Below, in pieces: positions 8,079-16,166 of a stretch of 64,000 nt of DNA; the first letter of the stretch is position 1, and each line of letters starts with the position of its first letter. The notes beneath the pieces were generated by a model that was given only the letters and a program-made list of their open reading frames with translations, was not told where the DNA came from and made no database searches. Source of the stretch: Streptomyces cavernicola. GTDB lineage: Bacteria > Actinomycetota > Actinomycetes > Streptomycetales > Streptomycetaceae. A program made the position numbers and the translations under genes. The stretch lies in NCBI RefSeq assembly GCF_029968035.1, contig NZ_JASCIQ010000012.1:120075-184074 (forward strand), in the 5' to 3' direction.

Positions 8079-9167
8079 TCAGCGGCTCGCAAGCACCAGG
8101 GCCCGGTCGAGGGCCTGGAGCAGGCGGCCCGTCGTCGCCCGGTCCCGTACCGCGAGGCGGAGCCAGCTCTCGTCCAGGCCGGGGAACGTGTCGCCGCGGC
8201 GCAGGGCGAAGCCCAGGTCGCGCAGGTGGGCGCGGACCGCCGCCGCGCGCTCGACATGGATCAGGACGAACGGCCCCTCGGCCGCCCGCACCGCCGTGAC
8301 CTCCTCGAACTCGGCGAGACCCGCGAGGAGATGGGCCCGGTCGGCGGCGATGGCGTGGGCCGCGGACTCCGCCTCCGCCAGGGCGCGCGGCGTCATGCAC
8401 GCCTCGGCCGCGGCGAGCGCGGGCGTGGACACCGGCCACAGCGGCTGGGCGCGCTCAAGCTCCGCGATCGTCTCCGGCGCGGCCAGGACGTACCCGATCC
8501 GCAGGCCCGCGAGCCCCCAGGTCTTGGTGAGGCTGCGCAGGACCACCAGGCCCGGCACGTCCGTGCGCCCCGCGAGCGCCTCCCGCTCGCCCGGCACCGC
8601 GTCCATGAACGCCTCGTCGACCACCAACGTCCGCCCCGGACGGGCCAGTCGGGCGAGCAGCTCCGCCGGGTGCAGGACCGACGTCGGGTTGGTGGGGTTG
8701 CCCACCACCACCAGGTCCGCGTCCTCGGGCACCGCCGCCGGGTCGAGCCGGAAGCCGTCCTCGGCGCGCAGGAGCACCCGTCGGACCTCGTGCCCCGCGT
8801 CCCGCAGCGCTGCCTCCGGCTCCGTGAACTGCGGATGCACGACGACCGGCCGCCGCACCCGCAGCGCCCGCGCGAGCAGCACGAACGCCTCCGCCGCGCC
8901 CGCCGTCAGCAGCACCCGCTCCGGGGCGAGGCCGTGCCGCGCGGCGACCGCGGCCCGCGCCCGGCGGCCGTCCGGGTAGGCGGCGAGGGAGCCGAGGGAC
9001 CCGGCGATGTGCTCGCGCAGCCACGAAGGGGGCGTGTCCGTACGGACGTTGACCGCGAGGTCGGTCAGCTCCGCGCCGTCGTCCCTGACCTCCGCGTCGC
9101 CGTGGTGCCGCAGGTCGTGGGCGGCCGCGGAGGGGGGCGGGGTGTCAGTGTGCGTGTGCGTGTTCAT
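8079..9167 (-). CDS. cobC: CobC/CobD-like PLP enzyme of cobalamin biosynthesis
   Basis: A 362-aa class I/II PLP protein related to histidinol-phosphate aminotransferase and L-threonine-O-3-phosphate decarboxylase. In the cobalamin pathway this type makes or handles the (R)-1-amino-2-propanol phosphate that becomes the nucleotide-loop linker. The motif VLRSLTKTWGLAGLRIGYV holds the Schiff-base lysine; LVVVGNPTNPT and the ATG-proximal DLRHHGDAEV are typical. The N-terminus NTHTHTDTPPP is unusual and overlaps the His-rich tail of cbiX by 23 bases, so the two are translationally coupled. It is the last gene of the leftward cob series, before the terminator at 7996-8039. Confidence 0.86.
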   Translation of the reverse strand: MNTHTHTDTPPPSAAAHDLRHHGDAEVRDDGAELTDLAVNVRTDTPPSWLREHIAGSLGSLAAYPDGRRARAAVAARHGLAPERVLLTAGAAEAFVLLARALRVRRPVVVHPQFTEPEAALRDAGHEVRRVLLRAEDGFRLDPAAVPEDADLVVVGNPTNPTSVLHPAELLARLARPGRTLVVDEAFMDAVPGEREALAGRTDVPGLVVLRSLTKTWGLAGLRIGYVLAAPETIAELERAQPLWPVSTPALAAAEACMTPRALAEAESAAHAIAADRAHLLAGLAEFEEVTAVRAAEGPFVLIHVERAAAVRAHLRDLGFALRRGDTFPGLDESWLRLAVRDRATTGRLLQALDRALVLASR

Positions 9168-10029
9168 GTCTGTCCTGAGGTGCGTGCCGGGCAGGGGGCG
9201 TCTGTCGTCCTTCGTCGGCCGTGGGCACGGGGCCCACCGCGACGGCCTCGCGATGGCGGCGTACCACCAGGTCGAGCAGGGCCGGGTCCGGGCCGACGAC
9301 CGCCGCCGTGCGCACCTCGACCTCCGGGTGCGCCTCCGCCCAGCCCTCGGCCTGCGCCCGCAGCCGCTCCGGCACGGCCCCGTCGAGCAGGAAGTACGGC
9401 AGCACCACGATCCGCCGCGCCCCGAGCCGCGCGCACCGGTCGAGCCCGCTCGGCACGTCCGGCGCGGCCGGCGACACGAACGCCGCCTCCACGCCCGCGT
9501 ACCCGCGCCCCTCCCACAGCAGCCGCGCCACCCGGTGCACCTCGGCGTTGGCCTCCGGGTCGGCCGAGCCGCGGCCGACGAGTAGGACCGTGACCCCGCC
9601 CCGGTCGCCCGGCGTGCGCGCGCCCGTCCCGAGCGCGTCCTCGACCCGCCGCTCCAGGGCGTCGAGCAGTACGGGATGCCCGCCGAGCGGCAGCCCGTAC
9701 GCGTACGACACCGCAGGCTGCCGCTCCCGCGCGCGCTCCAGGGCCGAGGAGACGGCGCGCTCGGCGTGGGCCGCGGGGGCGAGCGTCAGCGGTACGGCGG
9801 TCAGGCGGGCCGGGCCGCCACCGGCGAGGAGCTCGGCGACGGCCGGGGCGAGCGCCGCGTCCGGCAACTGCGCCAAGTGGCCGCCCGCCACCGGGAGTTC
9901 GGGGCTGTGCCGGCCGAGCGCGTCGACGAAGTCGCGGAGCGCCGCGGCGCCGGCCGCGTCCCGGGCGCCGTCGTCCGCGACGAGCAGCACCGGCCGGGAC
10001 GCGGCCGATTCGGTCGGAGGTGTGGTCAC
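9145..10029 (-). CDS. cbiX: CbiX-type sirohydrochlorin cobaltochelatase
   Basis: A 294-aa CbiX-family protein that inserts Co(II) (or Fe(II)/Ni(II) in relatives) into sirohydrochlorin. Two related halves are visible: one starting PVLLVADDGARDAAG, and one starting VTVLLVGRGSADPEANAEV and continuing to VEAAFVSPAAPDVPSGLDRC and RIVVLPYFLLDGAVPERL, the classic CbiX C-terminal half. In the first half the usual G-H-G/S motif has become DDGARD, so the catalytic histidine there may be missing. The protein ends in a His-rich tail, DRHEHAHAH, a possible metal buffer. The start is GTG 10029, overlapping the cobE-like stop in GTGA. Confidence 0.85.
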   Translation of the reverse strand: MTTPPTESAASRPVLLVADDGARDAAGAAALRDFVDALGRHSPELPVAGGHLAQLPDAALAPAVAELLAGGGPARLTAVPLTLAPAAHAERAVSSALERARERQPAVSYAYGLPLGGHPVLLDALERRVEDALGTGARTPGDRGGVTVLLVGRGSADPEANAEVHRVARLLWEGRGYAGVEAAFVSPAAPDVPSGLDRCARLGARRIVVLPYFLLDGAVPERLRAQAEGWAEAHPEVEVRTAAVVGPDPALLDLVVRRHREAVAVGPVPTADEGRQTPPARHAPQDRHEHAHAH

Positions 10030-10466
10030 TCGGTCTCCTCGGGGAGGTACGGGAAGGAGTCGGGGGAGAGGGCGAGCGCGCAGGTCGCCCGCGCGGGCCG
10101 GCCCTCGGGGCTCGACCTGCGCTTGGGCACGAGCAGCCGGCCGCCGCCCGCGAGCGCCGCGGCCTCGGCGACGGACGGCGTGCCGACGGCGGTGAGCGCC
10201 GCGCCCGCCGGGTTGGGCACGGCCACCCGCGCCAACTCGGCCGCGGAGTACGTCAGGAGAGGCACGCCGAGCGCCCGCGCGGCCCCCGCGACGCCGGGCT
10301 CGTCCGCCTTCGCGTCCACCGTCGCGAGCGCGTCGAGGCCCTGCTCGGCCCGGCCCGCCTCGCGCAGCACGGCACGCACCAGGCCGAGCACCTCGTCGAC
10401 CGGGACGCCGCGCCCGGCGCCCACACCGGCGATCAGCGCGCCGGGGTGCGGCGGCGCAGTGGCCAT
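10026..10466 (-). CDS. cobE: CobE/CbiG C-terminal-like cobalamin biosynthesis protein
   Basis: A 146-aa stand-alone protein matching the C-terminal domain of CbiG, called CobE in aerobic pathways. The family pattern is clear: LIAGVGAGRGVPVDEVLGLV at the N-terminus, ALATVDAKADEPGVAGAARALGVPLLTYSAAEL in the middle, and AVPNPAGAALTAVGTPSVAEAAAL near the end. CobE has no settled catalytic role; CbiG opens the ring-A lactone of cobalt-precorrin-5A. The gene overlaps cbiX by four bases (GTGA). It is divergent from the ZIP transporter gene at 10583. Confidence 0.82.
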   Translation of the reverse strand: MATAPPHPGALIAGVGAGRGVPVDEVLGLVRAVLREAGRAEQGLDALATVDAKADEPGVAGAARALGVPLLTYSAAELARVAVPNPAGAALTAVGTPSVAEAAALAGGGRLLVPKRRSSPEGRPARATCALALSPDSFPYLPEETE

Positions 10467-10582
10467 GGGCGGTTCCTCTCGGTTCGAACAGCGGGGGCGG
10501 ACACGGGTGGGGCAGGTGTGACCAGGAGATATCAGGTGTGTCGGAGGCGGAAGGGGCCGGGTCCATCGGCTAGCAAGAGCCC

Positions 10583-11302
10583 ATGGCGGTGATCGTCGCG
10601 CTCGGCGCGTTCCTGATGACGCTGGTCGGCGGCTGGACGGCGCAGCGCGTCACCGACCGCAAGCACCTCGTGCTCGGCTTCGCGGGCGGGCTCATGCTCG
10701 GCGTCGTCGGCCTCGAACTGCTGCCGGAGGCCCTGGAGGCCGCGGGCCGTGAACTGCACGGCGTGCCCCGGGCGTTGCTGCTGTTCGTCGGCGGCTTCCT
10801 CGTCGCGCACGTCGTGGAGCGGCTGCTCGCCGTACGGCAGGCCGCACACGGCTCCGACGGGCGGGTGCCGCAGGTCGGGCTCACCGCGGCGGCCGCGATG
10901 GTCGTGCACAGCCTGATGGACGGCGTGGCGCTCGGCGCGGCCTTCCAGTCGGGCGGCGCGATGGGCCTGACCGTCGCCCTCGCCGTCATCAGCCACGACT
11001 TCGCGGACGGCTTCAACACGTACACGATCACGAGCCTGTACGGGAACGCCCGGCGCAAGGCGCTCGCCATGCTGTTCGCCGCGGCGGCCGCGCCGGTCGT
11101 GGGGGCCGCGTCCACGATGCTCTTCACGCTGCCCGAGGAGTTCCTCGGCAGCTACCTCGGCTTCTTCGGCGGCGCGCTGCTCTATCTCGCGGCCGCGGAG
11201 ATCCTGCCGGAGGCGCACCACGACCACCCGGCGGTGCCGACGCTGTGCAGCACGGTGGCGGGCGTCGGCTTCGTGTGGCTGGTGGTCGGCGCGGCGGAGT
11301 GA
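10583..11302 (+). CDS. ZIP-family divalent metal transporter
   Basis: A 239-aa ZIP transporter with about eight membrane segments. The two metal-site helices are recognisable as VHSLMDGVALGAAF and SHDFADGFNTYT, with H-x-x-x-D-G in place of the common H-N-x-x-E-G, a variant that may shift metal preference. The N-terminal segment MAVIVALGAFLMTLVGGWTA and the GLMLGVVGLELLPEALE helix fit the family. It is the only rightward gene inside the cobalamin cluster, so cobalt or zinc uptake for corrinoid synthesis is a reasonable inference, not shown. TAGCAA lies six bases before the ATG, suggesting a leaderless transcript. Confidence 0.85.
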   Translation: MAVIVALGAFLMTLVGGWTAQRVTDRKHLVLGFAGGLMLGVVGLELLPEALEAAGRELHGVPRALLLFVGGFLVAHVVERLLAVRQAAHGSDGRVPQVGLTAAAAMVVHSLMDGVALGAAFQSGGAMGLTVALAVISHDFADGFNTYTITSLYGNARRKALAMLFAAAAAPVVGAASTMLFTLPEEFLGSYLGFFGGALLYLAAAEILPEAHHDHPAVPTLCSTVAGVGFVWLVVGAAE

Positions 11303-11316
11303 GCCCGCGCGGGCCC

Positions 11317-12015
11317 TCATGACGGCAGGACTCCCCGCCCGAACGAGACCCGGCCGCGCCGGCCCTCGACCACGGCACGGAGGTACGGCTGCGGGGCGGC
11401 CGTGATCCGCGGGGCGACCGCACCGGCGCGGAGCGCGTCGAGCCCGGCCCGTACGGCGTCCGGGTCCGGGTGGCCGGCCTCGAACGAGAGCAGCGGCAGC
11501 GGGGGCAGGCCGCGCTGCGTGGGGTGGGTGCTCGTGCCCCAGTCGAGCAGGAACGGCAGCAGTCCGTCGAACCCGCTGCGCCCGCGCGGCTGCGGATACG
11601 TCAACTGCCAGCCCAGCAAGGCCCCTTCGGGCGTCCGCCGGGACATGGACACCGGCTCGCCCGGGTCGTGCCCCTGCGTTCGCGCGTACGCGACCCGCTC
11701 CGCGATGCCGTCGACCCGCACCGCCCAGTTCACGAGCCGGGCCGACGTCAGTGCGTCGATGCCGAACCAGCGCGGGCCCCGCGGGGCGGGCTGCTCCGGG
11801 TCCGGCCCGACGATCTCCAGGTACGCCCCGTCCCCGAGGGCCCCGCCCCCGAGCCCGTACAGGAAGTTCCGCGTCCCGTGCCCGAGGTGCCGGCCGCCCT
11901 CCGCAGGGGGCACCCCGGTCGCCTCCGCCACATCGGCGACGGTGCGGTCGAGGTCGGGCGTGGCGAGGACCAGGTGGTCCAACCGGGCGTCCGCGTACGG
12001 GGGTCGGGCGGTCAT
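11317..12015 (-). CDS. VOC-superfamily (glyoxalase-like) protein
   Basis: A 232-aa protein starting with ARLDHLVLATPDLDRTVADVAEATGV, the opening strand and helix of vicinal-oxygen-chelate proteins, followed by GTRNFLYGLGG and GAYLEIVGPDPE, as in the glyoxalase-like group. It starts at ATG 12015 inside the end of cobB (ATGA overlap), so it is coupled to the cobalamin genes, but no role in cobalamin synthesis is known to me. It converges on the ZIP gene with only 14 bases between stops, so there is little room for a terminator. Confidence 0.8.
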   Translation of the reverse strand: MTARPPYADARLDHLVLATPDLDRTVADVAEATGVPPAEGGRHLGHGTRNFLYGLGGGALGDGAYLEIVGPDPEQPAPRGPRWFGIDALTSARLVNWAVRVDGIAERVAYARTQGHDPGEPVSMSRRTPEGALLGWQLTYPQPRGRSGFDGLLPFLLDWGTSTHPTQRGLPPLPLLSFEAGHPDPDAVRAGLDALRAGAVAPRITAAPQPYLRAVVEGRRGRVSFGRGVLPS

Positions 12016-13406
12016 GAGCCGCAGCCTGCCACGAACCTGCGGGCCACGTCCGGGGTGGCCGCCCAGTGGGTGTGCAGATAGCTGGCGTGCACACCGCCCT
12101 GCACGAAGCCCTCCACCCTCCCCCGAGCTCTCGACTTCGCTCGACCAGGGGGGACCCCCACCTCCGGCAGATGCATGCCCCACGCGGGGGTCGGCCCCGC
12201 GCCCGGCTCGATCACCGTGCGGTGGAACTCGTGCCCGCGCAGCCGCGTACCGGTCGCCGCGAGCGGGCTGTCCGACACGGCGACGGCCTCCCGGTAGCCC
12301 AGGGTCAGCCGCTCCGACATGCGTGCCTCGGCGTCGAGCACCCCGCACATCGGCTTCCCGTCCAGGGACTTCGCGAGGTACAGCAGGCCCGCGCACTCGG
12401 CGGCCACCGGCGCACCGCTCCGCGCGAGCTCGGCCACGGCCTTGCGCAGCGGCTCGTTGGCGGACAGCTCCGGCGCGTACACCTCGGGAAAGCCGCCGCC
12501 GATCACCAACCCGGCGGTCCCGTCGGGGAGTTGCTCGTCGCGCAGCGGGTCGAACGGCACGACCTCGGCCCCGGCGGCGGTGAGCAGCTCGGCGTGCTCG
12601 GCGTACGAGAACGTGAACGCGGGCCCGGACGCGAGCGCCACGACGGGTCGGGCCCCCTGCGCCTGAGGGAGAGTCCCCGCGGCCGGGTCCCACTGCGCGT
12701 CCGGCAGGGCGGGCGCGCTGCGGGCCAGGGCGAGCAGGCCTTCGAGGTCGCAGTCCGCCCGTACCTGCGCGGCGAGCGCGGCCACCGACTCCAGGGCCTC
12801 GGCCCGCCGCTCCGCGACCGGCACGAGCCCCAAGTGCCGTGAGGGCGCCTTGACCTGACTCTCCCGGCGGAGCGCCCCGAGCACCGGGACGCCGGACTCG
12901 CCGAGGGCGTCCCGGAGGAGCTGCTCGTGCCGGTCGGAGCCCAGCTTGTTGAGGATGACGCCCGCGAGCCGCACCTCCGGGTCCCAGGACGCGAAGCCGT
13001 GCACGAGCGCGGCCACCGACCGGGACTGCGAGGAGGCGTCCACGACCAGCACCACGGGCGCCTTGAGGAGCTTCGCGACCTGCGCGGTGGACGCCAACTC
13101 GCCCTGCCCGGACGCCCCGTCGTACATCCCCATGACGCCCTCGACCACCGCGAGGTCGCAGCCCGCCGAGCCGTGCGCGAACAGCGGGCCGACCAGGCCG
13201 GTGCCGCACATGTACGCGTCCAGGTTGCGGCCGGGGCGGCCGCAGGCGAGCGCGTGGTAGCCGGGGTCGATGTAGTCGGGCCCGACCTTGTGCGGGGACA
13301 CCGCGAGCCCGGCCTCGGCGAAGGCCGCCATCAGGCCGGTGGCCACGGTGGTCTTGCCGCTCCCCGAGGAGGGCGCGGCGATGACGAGACGCGGTACGGA
13401 GGTCAC
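12012..13406 (-). CDS. cobB: Cobyrinate a,c-diamide synthase (CobB/CbiA)
   Basis: A 464-aa glutamine-dependent ligase that amidates the a and c carboxylates of (hydrogeno)cobyrinate using ATP. The N-terminal domain has the P-loop APSSGSGKTT (residues 11-20) and DLAVVEGVMGMYDG. The C-terminal class I glutamine amidotransferase domain has the nucleophile cysteine in VAAECAGLLYLAKSLDG, preceded by LVIGGGFPEVY. The length is normal. The ATG at 13406 lies 34 bases after the cobO stop. It overlaps the downstream VOC gene by four bases. Confidence 0.95.
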   Translation of the reverse strand: MTSVPRLVIAAPSSGSGKTTVATGLMAAFAEAGLAVSPHKVGPDYIDPGYHALACGRPGRNLDAYMCGTGLVGPLFAHGSAGCDLAVVEGVMGMYDGASGQGELASTAQVAKLLKAPVVLVVDASSQSRSVAALVHGFASWDPEVRLAGVILNKLGSDRHEQLLRDALGESGVPVLGALRRESQVKAPSRHLGLVPVAERRAEALESVAALAAQVRADCDLEGLLALARSAPALPDAQWDPAAGTLPQAQGARPVVALASGPAFTFSYAEHAELLTAAGAEVVPFDPLRDEQLPDGTAGLVIGGGFPEVYAPELSANEPLRKAVAELARSGAPVAAECAGLLYLAKSLDGKPMCGVLDAEARMSERLTLGYREAVAVSDSPLAATGTRLRGHEFHRTVIEPGAGPTPAWGMHLPEVGVPPGRAKSRARGRVEGFVQGGVHASYLHTHWAATPDVARRFVAGCGS

Positions 13407-13440
13407 GACGCGAGACCCCTCTGGAGCTCCTTGACCGGCA

Positions 13441-14049
13441 TCACCACTCGATGCCTCGCTGGCCCTTCTGGCCCGCGTCCATCGGGTGCTTGACCTTGCC
13501 CATCTCGGTCACCAGGTCCGCGAAGTCGAGCAGCGGCTGCGGCGCGTTCCGCCCGGTGATCACCACATGCTGCTGACCCGGCCGGTCGCGAAGGACGGAC
13601 ACGACCTCCTCGACGTCGATCCAGCCCCAGTGCATCGGGTACGCGAACTCGTCGAGCACGTACATCCGGTACGTCTCGGCCGCGAGGTCCCGCTTGACCT
13701 GCTCCCAACCCTCGAGGGCCTTCTCCTCGTTGGAGGAGTTGTCGCCCTGCAGGTCGCGCTGGACCCAGGACCAGCCCTCGCCCATCTTGTGCCAGTCGAC
13801 GGTGCCGCCCTCGCCGGAGGCGCCGAGCACCTTCAGGGCCCGCTCCTCGCCGACCTTCCACTTCGCGGACTTCACGAACTGGAACACCCCGACAGGCCAG
13901 CCCTGGTTCCAGGCGCGCAGGGCGAGCCCGAACGCGGCCGTCGACTTGCCCTTGCCGGTGCCGGTGTGCACGGCGACGAGCGGGCGGTTGCGGCGCTGGC
14001 GGGTGGTGAGCCCGTCGTCGGGCACGACGGACGGCTGTCCCTGAGGCAT
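13441..14049 (-). CDS. cobO: Cob(I)yrinic acid a,c-diamide adenosyltransferase CobO
   Basis: A 202-aa CobA/CobO/BtuR-type corrinoid adenosyltransferase that moves the 5'-deoxyadenosyl group of ATP to Co(I). The unusual P-loop HTGTGKGKSTAAFGLALRAW is present near residues 28-47, together with FQFVKSAKWKVGEE and MYVLDEFAYPMHWGW, all diagnostic for the family. The ATG at 14049 overlaps the stop of the chelatase gene by one base (TGATG), so it is translationally coupled. Confidence 0.95.
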   Translation of the reverse strand: MPQGQPSVVPDDGLTTRQRRNRPLVAVHTGTGKGKSTAAFGLALRAWNQGWPVGVFQFVKSAKWKVGEERALKVLGASGEGGTVDWHKMGEGWSWVQRDLQGDNSSNEEKALEGWEQVKRDLAAETYRMYVLDEFAYPMHWGWIDVEEVVSVLRDRPGQQHVVITGRNAPQPLLDFADLVTEMGKVKHPMDAGQKGQRGIEW

Positions 14050-16166
14050 CAGGCGGCCTTTCGGATCGAGGAGGTCGAGGAGATCGAGGAGTGGGAGGAG
14101 CTGCCGGCCGCGTCGCGTACGTCGCGGACGAGTCCGGCGATGTTGTCCGCGCGCAGCTCGTCGAGGGTGACGGCGCTGCCGCCGAGGTTCCGGGCGAGCT
14201 CCGCGGCGAGGCCGAGCCGGACCGGGCCCGTCTCGCAGTCGACGGTGACCGAGGCGACGCCCTCGGCGGCGAACAGGCCCGCGGCACGCGCCGCGCGGGC
14301 GACGGGCTCGGGCCCGCCGGTGGCCCGGCCGTCCGTCACGACGACGAGCAGCGCACGCCGCGCCGGGTCGCGCAGCCGCTCGACGCGCAGCACGTCGTGC
14401 GCCCGCAGCAGGCCCTCGGAGAGCGGCGTACGGCCGCCCGTGGGCAGCTGCTCCAGGCGCGCGGCGGCCGCGTCCACGGACGACGTGGGCGGCAGCGCCA
14501 CCTCGGCGCCCTTGCCGCGGAACGTCACGAGGCCCACCTTGTCGCGCCGCTGGTAGGCGTCGAGCAGCAGCGAGAGCACGGCGCCCTTCACGGCGCTCAT
14601 CCGCTGCCGCGCCGCCATCGACCCGGACGCGTCCACCGCGAACAGCACGAGGTTGCCCTCGCGCCCCTCGCGGGTCGCCTGCCGCAGGTCGTCCCGGCGT
14701 ACGACGAGCCCGGGGCCCGAGCGTCCGCGCGCGTGCTGGTGCGGGGCCGCGGCCTGCACGGTCGCCGCGAGGTGCAGCTTGCCGAGCGCGCCCTGCGGCC
14801 TGCGCGAACCGGTCGTACGGCCGTGCTCGGTGCGGGCCCGCGAGCGCCGCCCGGCCGCGCCCGCACCGGTGCCGGGCACGGTGAGCAGCTTGGCGCGGAA
14901 CGGCTCGGAAGCTCCAACAGGGGCCTGTTCAGGGGCGGTTGAGGCCGCGGGCTGCTGCTCGCGCTCCTGGTCCGTCTCCTGCTCGGTGGACTCGGGGCGC
15001 GGGGCGTCCTCGGCCGCGCCGCCCTGCGGCGGCACCTCGGGCCCGTCGCCGCCCTGCGGGGGCTGCCCGCCGCCGTCCGGGCCGCCGGGGCCGTCCGGGT
15101 CGCCGGGCCCGTCGGGCTCGGGGTCGGGCTCCGGGTCGTCGTCCTGCTCCTCCGGGTCCCCGAACTCCTCCAGGGTCTCGTCGAGCTTGTCCTCGTCGAG
15201 GCCCGGCGCGTCGAAGGGGTTGCGGCGCCTGCGGTGCGGCAGGGCGAGCAGCGCGGCCTGCCGTACGTCCTCGGCGGCCACGTCCTCGCGCCCGGCCCAC
15301 GCGGCGAGCGCGGTCGCCGTACGGGCCATCACGATGTCCGCGCGCATCCCGTCGACCTCGAACGCCGCGCAGGTCGCGGCGATCTGCCGCAGCGCCGCGT
15401 CCCCGAGCCGCACGTTCGGGAGCAGCGCGCGCGCCGCCACGATCCGGTCCCGCAGCTCCGCCTCGTCGGCCGCGAACCGCGCCGCGAACGCCGCCGGGTC
15501 GTCGTCGTACGCGAGCCTGCGCCGCACCACCTCCACCCGCTGGTCGGGCTCGCGGGACGCGGCCACCTCGACGGTCAGGCCGAACCGGTCCAGCAACTGC
15601 GGTCGCAGCTCGCCCTCTTCGGGGTTCATGGTGCCGACGAGCAGGAACCGCGCGGCATGCCGTACGGACACGCCCTCGCGCTCCACGTACGAGGCGCCCA
15701 TCGCGGCCGCGTCGAGCAGCAGGTCGACCAGGTGGTCGTGGAGGAGGTTGACCTCGTCGACGTAGAGGATGCCGCGGTGCGCGTCGGCGAGCAGTCCGGG
15801 CTCGAAGGCCTTCACGCCCTCGGACAGGGCCCGCTCGATGTCGAGGGCGCCGACGAGCCGGTCCTCGGACGCGCCGACGGGCAGCTCGACCATCCGCGCG
15901 GCCCGGCCGTCGGCGGCCACGGACTCGTGCGGCCCGTCGGGGCAGTTCGGGTCGGGCGCGGCCGGGTCGCAGGAGAACCGGCAGCCGGACACGACGGCCA
16001 CCTCGGGCAGCAGCGCCGAAAGGGCGCGTACAGCCGTGGACTTGGCGGTGCCCTTCTCGCCGCGCACGAGCACGCCGCCGACGGCGGGCGACACGGCGTT
16101 GAGCAGCAGCGCGAGCCGCAGGTCGTCCTGGCCGACGAGGGCGGTGAAGGGGTAGGGGGTGTTCAA
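14049..16166 (-). CDS. ChlI/ChlD-type putative cobaltochelatase subunit
   Basis: A 705-aa fusion of a ChlI-like AAA+ ATPase and a ChlD-like von Willebrand A domain, the type annotated in actinobacteria as putative cobaltochelatase. It would power cobalt insertion by a CobN-type subunit encoded elsewhere. The P-loop GEKGTAKST lies at 36-44, and the Walker B helix is [19 protein letters not shown]. An acidic, Pro/Gly/Gln-rich linker occupies roughly 330-410. The VWA metal site is [18 protein letters not shown], and the domain continues through [13 protein letters not shown]. Its start (16166) and stop overlap cobQ and cobO by four and one bases. Confidence 0.9.
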   Translation of the reverse strand: MNTPYPFTALVGQDDLRLALLLNAVSPAVGGVLVRGEKGTAKSTAVRALSALLPEVAVVSGCRFSCDPAAPDPNCPDGPHESVAADGRAARMVELPVGASEDRLVGALDIERALSEGVKAFEPGLLADAHRGILYVDEVNLLHDHLVDLLLDAAAMGASYVEREGVSVRHAARFLLVGTMNPEEGELRPQLLDRFGLTVEVAASREPDQRVEVVRRRLAYDDDPAAFAARFAADEAELRDRIVAARALLPNVRLGDAALRQIAATCAAFEVDGMRADIVMARTATALAAWAGREDVAAEDVRQAALLALPHRRRRNPFDAPGLDEDKLDETLEEFGDPEEQDDDPEPDPEPDGPGDPDGPGGPDGGGQPPQGGDGPEVPPQGGAAEDAPRPESTEQETDQEREQQPAASTAPEQAPVGASEPFRAKLLTVPGTGAGAAGRRSRARTEHGRTTGSRRPQGALGKLHLAATVQAAAPHQHARGRSGPGLVVRRDDLRQATREGREGNLVLFAVDASGSMAARQRMSAVKGAVLSLLLDAYQRRDKVGLVTFRGKGAEVALPPTSSVDAAAARLEQLPTGGRTPLSEGLLRAHDVLRVERLRDPARRALLVVVTDGRATGGPEPVARAARAAGLFAAEGVASVTVDCETGPVRLGLAAELARNLGGSAVTLDELRADNIAGLVRDVRDAAGSSSHSSISSTSSIRKAA

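Noticed and set aside
10030..10566. Upstream extension of the CbiX frame through the cobE-like gene
   Set aside because: CbiX homology starts at the GTG at 10029, and the upstream part is low-complexity Arg/Gly sequence typical of a shadow frame.
12016..13209. Upstream extension of the VOC reading frame through cobB
   Set aside because: The region is the intact cobB gene in another frame; the VOC protein starts at 12015.
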